Source: Streptomyces sp. NRRL F-2580 (GTDB taxonomy: Bacteria > Actinomycetota > Actinomycetes > Streptomycetales > Streptomycetaceae). Taken from it: a DNA stretch of 38,038 nt. The notes beneath the pieces were generated by a model, which was given only the letters and a program-made list of their open reading frames with translations, searched no databases and was not told the DNA's origin. Both the position numbers and the translations under genes were made by a program. The stretch lies in contig NZ_JOIR01000056.1 of assembly GCF_000720115.1 (NCBI RefSeq), forward strand, positions 1-38,038, read 5' to 3'. Position 1 is the stretch's first letter. Every line of letters starts with the position of its first letter. Positions 32,609 through 38,038 of the stretch are shown here, piece by piece.

Positions 32609-33484
32609 ATGGAGCTCCAGCAGATGCGGTACGTGATCGCCGTGGCCGAGACGAACAGCTTCACGAGGGCTGCCCAACGCTGCCTGGTGGTTCAGTCCGC
32701 GCTCAGCCACCAGATCGCGCGCCTGGAGAAGGAACTGGGTGCGAGGCTCTTCGAACGCACTAGCCGCCGGGTCCGGTTGACCCCGGCGGGCGCTGCCTTC
32801 CTTCCCGCCGCCCGCCAGTGCCTGGACGCGGCGGAGCGGGCCGCCGCCGAAGTCGCGGCGGCGGTCGGGGAGGTGCGTGGACGCCTCGCGGTGGGGCTGA
32901 TCCCCACCGTCGCCGCCGTGGACATTCCCAACGTCCTCAAGGACTTTCACCAGCGTCATCCGAAGGCCCGGATCAGTCTCAGCGTGGGAGCGAGCGACGA
33001 GCTCGTCGAGCGGGTCAGGGAGGGCGAGATCGAGGTGGCCTTCCTCGGCATTCCGGTCACGGCCCGCCCCCAGGGCGTCGAGGCCCGGGAGCTGGCCCGG
33101 GAGAGGCTGGTCGCCGTGGTCTCCCCGGACCACCCGCTCGCCGGCGAGACCTCGGTCGACCTCCGGCGGCTGTCCTCCGAGGTGTTCGTGGATCTCCCGG
33201 CGAAGACCGCCGGCCGGGCCCAGTCCGATCAGGCATTCACCGCCGCCGGCCTCACCCGCGAGGTCGCCTTCGAGGTGACCAACGCGGACTACCTGGCCCG
33301 TCTGGTCGGCGCGGGCCTGGGCATGGCCCTGCTTCCGCCCGCGTACGTCGCGGGCCTGGCCGGGATGGCCACGATCGAGGTCACGGACGCACCGGCCCGC
33401 GCTGAGTACGTGATCTGGGGCCGGGAGAGCCGTACACCGGCGGCCGCTGCCTTCCTGGAGCTGCTGGGCATCGAGGAGGCGTGA
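32609..33484 (+). CDS. LysR-family transcriptional regulator
   Basis: A 291-residue protein. The winged helix-turn-helix is at residues 1-60: MELQQMRYVIAVAETNSFTR, AAQRCLVVQSALSHQIARLE, KELGARLFERTSRRVRLTPA. A linker helix (AAERAAAEVAAAVGEVRG) leads to the periplasmic-binding-like effector domain, about 88-285 (GLIPTVAAVDIPNVLKDFHQ, EIEVAFLGIPVTARPQGVEA, RLVAVVSPDHPLAGETSVDL, GAGLGMALLPPAYVAGLAG). It is transcribed away from the nitroreductase-EamA pair, the usual arrangement for a regulator and its targets. A strong terminator follows 12 bases after the stop. Confidence 0.95.
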   Translation: MELQQMRYVIAVAETNSFTRAAQRCLVVQSALSHQIARLEKELGARLFERTSRRVRLTPAGAAFLPAARQCLDAAERAAAEVAAAVGEVRGRLAVGLIPTVAAVDIPNVLKDFHQRHPKARISLSVGASDELVERVREGEIEVAFLGIPVTARPQGVEARELARERLVAVVSPDHPLAGETSVDLRRLSSEVFVDLPAKTAGRAQSDQAFTAAGLTREVAFEVTNADYLARLVGAGLGMALLPPAYVAGLAGMATIEVTDAPARAEYVIWGRESRTPAAAAFLELLGIEEA

Positions 33485-33495
33485 GCGGGCGCGCG

Positions 33496-33550
33496 GACGA
33501 GCCGGGGGCGGCCCCCGCCCGTATCGGGTGGCGGCCGCCCCCGGCTCGTC
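33496..33550. terminator. Strong 18-bp stem terminator after lysR
   Basis: Perfect 18-bp GC-rich arms (33496-33513, 33533-33550) around a 19-base loop that can itself pair (CCCG/CGGG). It begins 12 bases after the lysR stop. Confidence 0.85.
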
Positions 33551-33571
33551 AATGACCGTTACGGCAGGGGC

Positions 33572-33709
33572 TCAGGCCCGGGCCGCCAGGGCGCGTTCGG
33601 CCAGGCCGGAGCCGAGCAGCGCGCGGTGGATCTCCGAGGTCGCGGTAGACCGGTTGAGCGTGATGTAGTGCAGGCCGGGAGAGCCTTCGGCGAGCAGCCG
33701 CTCGGCCAT
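33572..33709 (-). pseudogene. C-terminal remnant of methylenetetrahydrofolate reductase
   Basis: The frame MAERLLAEGSPGLHYITLNR followed by STATSEIHRALLGSGLAERA ends at 33572. The motif GLHxxTLNRSTATxEI is the highly conserved last strand and helix of MetF proteins. Only 45 residues remain; the text upstream (33710-33770) does not match MetF. A short chromosomal gene tail carried into this region is the likely origin. Confidence 0.72.
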
Positions 33710-33943
33710 GGCACGGCGTGGTCGACCCCTGCCCGAACGGCGGCGGCGAACGCCCTGGCTTTGTTCACTTGAGTGGCAGCGTTTGTCCACCAGTTTGGGA
33801 GGCGAGGGAGGGCCCGGGCTTCTGCGGATGTTCATGAGAAACGGCGGCACTATCGGCTGACGAGTCGCGATCGTGGCTGCTTGAGCCATGGGCAGCTAAT
33901 AATTCGCTGTCGGCACCCGCTCAGCTGCGAGAGCATCTGGCGC

Positions 33944-34510
33944 ATGGAAGAGCCTGCCGAAAATCTCAGTTCTGACCTGGTTGAACTGCACCGGTGGCGC
34001 ATGAGCGATCTCGACGCCCTTGAACAGGCGATCTGTGAGTCTCTGGACCATCTGATGCCATGGATGCCGTGGGCAGCCGGCCATGGCAGACAGCCAACCG
34101 TCGACTTCCTCACCTGGAGCCAGGAAGAGTGGGAGGCCAGACAAGGCTTCCACTATGCGATCACGTCTGACGCGGCGGTGATCGGCAGTTGCAGCCTCAA
34201 TCGCCGCATCGGTGCGGGCGGCCTCGACATCGGCTACTGGCTTCACCCTCAGTCGACTGGACGGGGTCTGGCCACGATGGCCACGGCGGCTCTTGTCCGT
34301 CAGGGCTTCCGAATGACAGGCGTCGACCACCTGGAGATCCATCACGATGCTGCCAACCCGGCCAGCGGAGCCGTCGCCCGCCGCTTGGGCTTCACCGAGA
34401 TCGAACGCTCACAAGCACCGGAAGGGCCCGTCGCTCCTGGCGAAGTGGGGATCGACGTCGTATGGCGGATGACTGCGGATCAATGGAACACGCGGACAAC
34501 AGCACGCTGA
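33944..34510 (+). CDS. GNAT-family N-acetyltransferase (RimJ/RimL type)
   Basis: A 188-residue protein from ATG 33944. Typical RimL-like features are LVELHRWRMSDLDALEQAIC at the start, the HLMPWMPWA motif, an IGSCSLNRRIGAGGLDIGYW strand pair, the acetyl-CoA loop LHPQSTGRGLATMATAALVR (pattern Q-x-x-G-x-G/A) and a final EIHHDAANPASGAVARRLGF, all in order. It transfers an acetyl group to an amine, either a ribosomal protein or a small molecule such as an antibiotic; the target cannot be read. Codon use is less GC-rich at third positions than in neighbours, suggesting a different origin. A frame open from 33773 has no start signal. Confidence 0.9.
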   Translation: MEEPAENLSSDLVELHRWRMSDLDALEQAICESLDHLMPWMPWAAGHGRQPTVDFLTWSQEEWEARQGFHYAITSDAAVIGSCSLNRRIGAGGLDIGYWLHPQSTGRGLATMATAALVRQGFRMTGVDHLEIHHDAANPASGAVARRLGFTEIERSQAPEGPVAPGEVGIDVVWRMTADQWNTRTTAR

Positions 34511-34546
34511 ACGCGGCCAGCCGAGCAGGTTTTGTTTAGGTTCCCG

Positions 34547-34583
34547 TTGACGCCCCGCCGCCCGGAGGGCGGCGGGCCGTCAA
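34547..34583. terminator. Hairpin after the GNAT gene
   Basis: Nearly continuous stem TTGACG-CCCCGCCGCCC / GGGCGGCGGGC-CGTCAA around a tetraloop-like GGAG centre. It lies 36 bases past the GNAT stop and in front of the istB remnant on the other strand. Confidence 0.7.
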
Positions 34584-34601
34584 GGCAGGCAGCGACAGAG
34601 A

Positions 34602-34721
34602 TCAACCGGCCTTGGCTGCCTCCTCGGCGCGAGCTCGGGTGCTGGCGAGGCGGTAGGAGTCGGTACCGGTCTCGCTGATGGTGCCGTTGAAGGTGAGACG
34701 GTCGACGACGGCCGCGCAGAG
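34602..34721 (-). pseudogene. C-terminal remnant of IstB (IS21 helper ATPase)
   Basis: The end AAVVDRLTFNGTISETGTDS then YRLASTRARAEEAAKAG with TGA at 34602-34604 matches the last 37 or so residues of IS21-type IstB proteins, where the pattern VDRLTFxGxIxETGTxSYRL is very conserved. The ATPase part is absent; upstream text is unrelated. It is the scar of an IS21-family element. Confidence 0.7.
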
Positions 34722-34810
34722 ATGGCGGCGATGCTGCCCGTTACGGTCAGGCCTGAACCGTTCCCGTCCAGCGTCCATACGGGCACCTGACACCGTGGAG
34801 CCGCCGCACC

Positions 34811-36646
34811 ATGAGCACAGCCATATCGCCAACCTGGCCGCACTGCGCACACGGCGCAGACCCTGCTGCCGACCCCGTTGGTTGCCGCGGCATCCGCGTC
34901 CCCGGCCACACCGCGTGCCTCGCCCACCTGGCCGACGCCGACCGCGATGCCTACCTGGCCGGCCTGACCCCCGGCACCGACATCGACCACCGCGGCACCC
35001 CCTTCACCGAACCCCTTCTCGACGCTCTCCTCAACGCTCTTCGCGATCCCGCCACCGGACACGCACTCCTCGGCGCCGCCCAGTTCGATTCGGCGACCTT
35101 CGCGGGAGACGCCTGGTTCGGGTCGGCGACCTTCGCGGGCGACGCCGGGTTTGAGTCGGCGACCTTCCAGGGCTACACCAGGTTCAGGTCGGCGACCTTC
35201 CAGGGCGACGCCGAGTTCAGGTCGGCGACCTTCCAGGACTACGCCGAGTTCGGGTCGGCGACCTTCCAGGGCGACGTCGGGTTCAGGTGGGCGACCTTCC
35301 AGGGCAACACCGGGTTCGAGTCGGCGACCTTCCAGGGCTACGCTGAGTTCGGGTCGGCGACCTTCCAGGACTACGTCGGGTTCAGGTCGGCGACCTTCCA
35401 GGGCGACGTCGGGTTCAGGTCGGCGACCTTCGAGGGCTACACCTGGTTCGGGTCGGCGACCTTCCAGGGCGACGCCGGGTTCGAGTCAGCGGTTTTCCAT
35501 AGCGATGCCAAGTTCGAGTCGGCGGTTTTCGAGCGGTGGGTCAGCCTCGGGCCGCTGGTGTGCGCCGGAGGAGTGGGGTTGTCCGGGGCGGTGTTCAACG
35601 GCCCCACGACTCTCTCGTTCGCCACGAACCGTCTGGAGTGCCGGCGGACCCGCTGGATTTCCACGGCCGAGGTGCGACTGCGCTACGCCACAGTGGACTT
35701 CGCCCACGCGGTCTTCGAGTACCCCCTCACCATCGCCGCGGAAGCCGACCCCTTCGTACTTCCAGACGGACAGCCGGTGGCGGAACAGGCCCTGGCCGGC
35801 GCGCCCGACGCCGACGCCATGGTGCGGATGGCCTCGCTGCGCGGGGTGGACGCAGCGCATCTGGTCCTCGCCGACGTCGACCTGTCGGAGTGCCTGTTCA
35901 CGGGGACGGTGCACCTGGACCAGGTGCGACTGGAAGGCGCCTGCTCCTTCGACACAGTCCCGTCCGGTACGCACTGGCGGCACGGGCGCCCAACACGGTT
36001 CACCCCGCGCCATACCCTCGCCGAGGAACACCACTGGCGCGCGAGCCAACCAGCGGCGGCCGGAGGCTGGAAGGCGGCGGGGCCCGGCACCGGACACGCC
36101 GGGCCGACGCAGCTGGCACCGGTGTACCGGGCACTGCGCAAGGCGTTCGAGGACAGCAAGAACGAACCGGGAGCGGCGGACTTTTACTACGGCGAGATGG
36201 AGATGCGCCGCCACGACCGCATCACAACCTCCCCCGCCGAACGCGGACTGCTGCACACCTACTGGATACTCTCCGGCTACGGCCTGCGCGCCCTGCGGGC
36301 CCTGGGCTGGCTCGTGGCCGCCATGCTGATCACTCTCGTGCTGCTGATGGGCTTGGGGCTTCCGAAGGACGACCCGAAGCAGGAGGCGACCGGCACCGTG
36401 CCGCCCGGCGGAGGCAAGGTCACCTTCGAGATCGAAAAGGGCGACCCGCAGAACCCCACCGGGAACAGGTTCACCGGCAAGCGCTTCGAGAAGGCCCTGA
36501 ACGTCACACTCAACTCGGTGGTATTCCGCTCCAGCGGGCAGGACCTGACCACCGCCGGCACCTACATCGAGATGGCCTCCCGCCTCGTAGAACCCACTCT
36601 CCTCGCCCTCGCCGTCCTCGCCGTCCGCGGACGCATCAGACGCTGA
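34811..36646 (+). CDS. Membrane-anchored pentapeptide-repeat protein
   Basis: A 611-residue protein. Residues 1-93 hold a Cys-containing head (CAHGADPAADPVGCRGIRVP, GHTACLAHLADADRDAYLAG), a pattern common at the N-terminus of Streptomyces pentapeptide proteins. Residues 94-247 are 14 tandem 11-residue units of type SATFQGDAEFR, forming a stacked right-handed beta helix. Looser repeats follow to about 400 (LVLADVDLSECLFTGTVHLD). A helical linker (YRALRKAFEDSKNEPGAADF, YYGEMEMRRHDRI) leads to a hydrophobic pair, about 493-516 and 593-607 (WLVAAMLITLVLLMGLGLP; LLALAVLAV). The C-terminal layout resembles ion-channel-like pentapeptide proteins. ATG 34811 is preceded by no strong site. Function is unknown; a membrane sensor or channel-like role is plausible. 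Confidence 0.85.
   Translation: MSTAISPTWPHCAHGADPAADPVGCRGIRVPGHTACLAHLADADRDAYLAGLTPGTDIDHRGTPFTEPLLDALLNALRDPATGHALLGAAQFDSATFAGDAWFGSATFAGDAGFESATFQGYTRFRSATFQGDAEFRSATFQDYAEFGSATFQGDVGFRWATFQGNTGFESATFQGYAEFGSATFQDYVGFRSATFQGDVGFRSATFEGYTWFGSATFQGDAGFESAVFHSDAKFESAVFERWVSLGPLVCAGGVGLSGAVFNGPTTLSFATNRLECRRTRWISTAEVRLRYATVDFAHAVFEYPLTIAAEADPFVLPDGQPVAEQALAGAPDADAMVRMASLRGVDAAHLVLADVDLSECLFTGTVHLDQVRLEGACSFDTVPSGTHWRHGRPTRFTPRHTLAEEHHWRASQPAAAGGWKAAGPGTGHAGPTQLAPVYRALRKAFEDSKNEPGAADFYYGEMEMRRHDRITTSPAERGLLHTYWILSGYGLRALRALGWLVAAMLITLVLLMGLGLPKDDPKQEATGTVPPGGGKVTFEIEKGDPQNPTGNRFTGKRFEKALNVTLNSVVFRSSGQDLTTAGTYIEMASRLVEPTLLALAVLAVRGRIRR
35090..35551 (+). repeat. Fourteen 33-bp tandem repeats inside the pentapeptide gene
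   Basis: Units of exactly 33 bp (11 codons) repeat without gaps. The first 12 units (35090-35485) keep TCGGCGACCTTC at the same place, with one TGGGCGACCTTC variant in unit 7; units 13-14 are diverged. High identity at DNA level points to recent expansion by slippage or recombination. Confidence 0.88.
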
Positions 36647-36676
36647 CTTCCTGACCCGGCCTGACGGAGTCCTGTG

Positions 36677-36696
36677 AACGGTTCGACCGAACCGTT
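36677..36696. promoter_or_regulatory. 20-bp palindrome
   Basis: AACGGTTCG-AC-CGAACCGTT: perfect 9-bp arms with a 2-base centre, 31 bases after the pentapeptide gene. The moderate GC and minimal spacer fit an operator better than a terminator, but either is possible. Confidence 0.45.
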
Positions 36697-36730
36697 TCCG
36701 GCTACGTGCCTTACCTGCCTGCACCGCCGA

Positions 36731-36865
36731 TCATGATCCTGAACTGCACAGAAACCCCTCGACCCCTAGATAAGCGCGGACGGCCTGGCGGAAGCGTCGG
36801 CGTTGGGCGGGGGTGAGGTGGTGGAGGTGGGTGGTGAAGCGGGGGCGGGTCTCGAAGGTGGGCAC
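36731..36865 (-). pseudogene. Truncated start of a RelE-like or related small gene
   Basis: A 44-residue frame from GTG 36865 with GGAGGAG seven bases ahead. FETRPRFTTHLHHLTPAQRR RFRQAVRAYL resembles the first helix pair of a Streptomyces protein family with a RelE/ParE-like start (F-x-x-T-P-x-F...L-T-x-x-Q-R-x-x-F). The expected beta-sheet with catalytic residues is missing and the end is unrelated. The strong ribosome site shows it was once a real start. Confidence 0.42.
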
Positions 36866-37159
36866 GGTGGTCTCCTCCGGGCAGCACGACGAGGCCCCCC
36901 GCGGTTGCCAGGGGCTGCTGTAGGTGGTGCTCGTTGGTGGTGTTCGTTGCGTGGTGCTGGATGGTGCTCAGTGGTGCCGGATGGTGTCGTCCGGGCCGTG
37001 GTGTGAGGGCTGCCGGAGAGCGATGACATTCGCGTCCAGCCCGGGGTCGCTTCCCACCTGACGGGCACCGGTGAAGAAAGTTCGGCCGCTGCTCCCGCCT
37101 GGCGGGACGTACCGCTGATCGGCCTTTCTTCCAGGTCAGAGCCAGGTGGCGTGGTCTCC
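36866..37159. other. No recognisable gene
   Basis: A low-complexity stretch with repeated GTGGTG/GGTGCT motifs (about 36925-36985) on the plus strand, then a short hairpin-prone segment. Probably the promoter side of the relaxase gene. Confidence 0.4.
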
Positions 37160-37855
37160 ATGACAGCAGGTATCAGGGTCGTCCGGGCCGGTCAGATGTA
37201 CCGCTACTACCTGCGTCAGACCGTTGTCGGCGACGGCGGAGCCCGGCACGCACGCCGCTGCGCGAGGCCCAGGAGCAAGCCGGTGTCCCGGCCGGGCGAT
37301 GGATGGGCCGCGGCCTGGCCGTGCTCGGACTGACGCCGGGGGCAGGAAGTCACCGAGCAGCAGCTGCGGAACCTCTTCGGCGATCGGGGCCGCCACCCGT
37401 ACGCGGACCGGATCGAGGCCGACCTGCTCGCCAAGGGCGTGTCCCCGAAGAAGGCGTGGAAGGCCGGCGCCCTCGGACGGCGGGTGACGGTCACCGGCGT
37501 CGACTTCGTCTTCCGGCCGCAGCCGACGATCTACCTGCTGTGGGCGCTGGGGGATGAGGAGACCGGGCGGGTGATCGAGGCCGCGCACGAGCGGGCGATC
37601 GGGCGGGTGCTGGAGTGGATCGAGGACGAGGTGGCGGTGATCCGGTACGGCAAGGACGGCGTCTACCGGGTGCGGCCGCCCGGCGGTCTGGTCGCCGCGC
37701 GTTTCCGCCACTACGAGGCGCGCTCCGGGATGCCCTTGCTCCATGACCATCTGCTGCTGTCCGTGAAGGGGCAGCGCCTGGACGGGAAGTGGGGGTCGAT
37801 CCACACCCTGGCCCTGCACGAGAACACCGTGGCCGTTATCTCGGGTGAGAAATGA
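37160..37855 (+). pseudogene. MobF-type conjugative relaxase, N-terminal part, frameshifted and truncated
   Basis: From ATG 37160: MTAGIRVVRAGQMYRYYLRQ, the relaxase N-terminus with a tyrosine cluster (Y14, Y16, Y17) expected to hold the nicking Tyr. The sense then passes through two other frames: PLREAQEQAGVPAGRWMGRG then LAVLGLTPG (shift near 37235-37260), and QEVTEQQLRNLFGDRGRHPY (shift at the G run 37338-37342). The last frame carries FRPQPTIYLLWALGDEETGR, WIEDEVAVIRYGKDGVYRVR, GLVAARFRHYEARSGMPLLH and DHLLLSVKGQRLDGKWGSIH, with the histidine motif that binds the metal (HDH). It ends abruptly at ENTVAVISGEK. The helicase half is missing. Relaxases nick oriT during plasmid transfer; this one cannot be functional as given. 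Confidence 0.82.
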
Positions 37856-37943
37856 GCGTCAGGCATGTGAGGCAAGTGCACTGTTCGGAGCATGCCTCAC
37901 CGATACCCAAGGGGTCGTCAGGCACGTTGGTCATGTCCAACTA

Positions 37944-38038
37944 GGCACTGTCTTCAAAGAGTTCTGATGGGGGATCATGTGTCGCATGGTGCGTCGTCAT
38001 GAGCTGTCGGATCTGGAGTGGGAAGCGTTGTCCGCGCT
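37944..38038 (+). mobile_element. Left end of an IS5-type element
   Basis: GGCACTGTCTTCAAAGAG at 37944 looks like the terminal inverted repeat of Streptomyces IS5-group elements, about 33 bases before a transposase start. It begins 88 bases after the relaxase fragment stops. Confidence 0.6.
37977..38038 (+). CDS. IS5-family transposase, N-terminus (partial)
   Basis: ATG 37977 (or 37986) begins MCRMVRRHELSDLEWEALSA and runs off the window. The RRHELSDxEWExL pattern is the standard opening of IS5-family transposases in Streptomyces (DUF4096 head). Only 20 residues are visible. Confidence 0.75.
   Translation, partial: MCRMVRRHELSDLEWEALSA

Noticed and set aside
35090..35551. Tandem array considered as a possible CRISPR or iteron origin
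   Set aside because: Units are contiguous without spacers, keep the codon frame exactly and encode a protein solenoid.
35151..36329. Plus-strand frame with tandem RRPSRATPGSG-type repeats
   Set aside because: The repeat is the out-of-frame reading of the 33-bp array of the pentapeptide gene; composition and lack of start signals show it is not a protein.

Overview
The window has the marks of a Streptomyces accessory region: very high GC, GTG and TTG starts, ATGA/GTGA stop-start overlaps, a mycothiol-type nitroreductase and families typical of Streptomyces chromosome arms and plasmids. Mobile elements lie at both ends (an ISL3-type transposase tail at 2-553, the start of an IS5-type element at 37944). 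A broken MobF-type conjugative relaxase (37160-37855) points to a plasmid or integrative-element origin. I found no rRNA, tRNA, CRISPR array or replication origin. All functions are read from motifs and remembered family patterns; no database search was possible.

Left part (1-9.5 kb): a patchwork of IS ends and broken genes. The notable intact gene is a CDP-diacylglycerol pyrophosphatase (889-1587, minus strand) lying between two near-identical 44-bp inverted IS ends. Two small secreted proteins follow, then a cupin protein with a cysteine-packed C-terminus that seems to separate two halves of a DUF6233-like gene, a frameshifted lipoprotein, a truncated ATP-dependent DNA ligase and an HNH nuclease remnant.

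Envelope and stress part (9.5-17.2 kb): an SRPBCC protein, a small helix-turn-helix protein overlapping a 53-residue membrane peptide, MscL with a C-terminal four-cysteine zinc-ribbon-like tail, a YihY/BrkB membrane protein, a PAP2 phosphatase, a YegP-type DUF1508 protein, and an overlapping trio (holin-like DUF1469, DUF3618, DUF4235) ending at a strong hairpin. An RsbW-like ATPase and a ZIP metal transporter follow on the other strand.

Middle part (17.2-28.7 kb): remnants of fasciclin, a helicase-associated-domain protein and a locally repeated gene family; a four-helix membrane protein behind two palindromic operators; a GAF-SpoIIE phosphatase overlapping a STAS antagonist, which with the RsbW-like ATPase makes the parts of a partner-switching pathway; an IclR-type regulator overlapping a small primase/polymerase-like protein; an XRE regulator broken by an amber codon and a frameshift; and an ASCH protein.

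Right part (28.7-38 kb): hypothetical proteins with frameshifts; a LysR regulator divergent from a nitroreductase/DsbA-like gene and an EamA exporter; remnants of metF and istB; a GNAT acetyltransferase of lower GC; a 611-residue membrane-anchored pentapeptide-repeat protein encoded by a 33-bp tandem array; a truncated RelE-like reading frame; and the relaxase remnant next to the IS5 element. Many genes look repairable by one base, so either the region is decaying or the assembly carries indels in G/C runs. The multiple in-frame stops in the helicase remnant argue that at least some decay is real.
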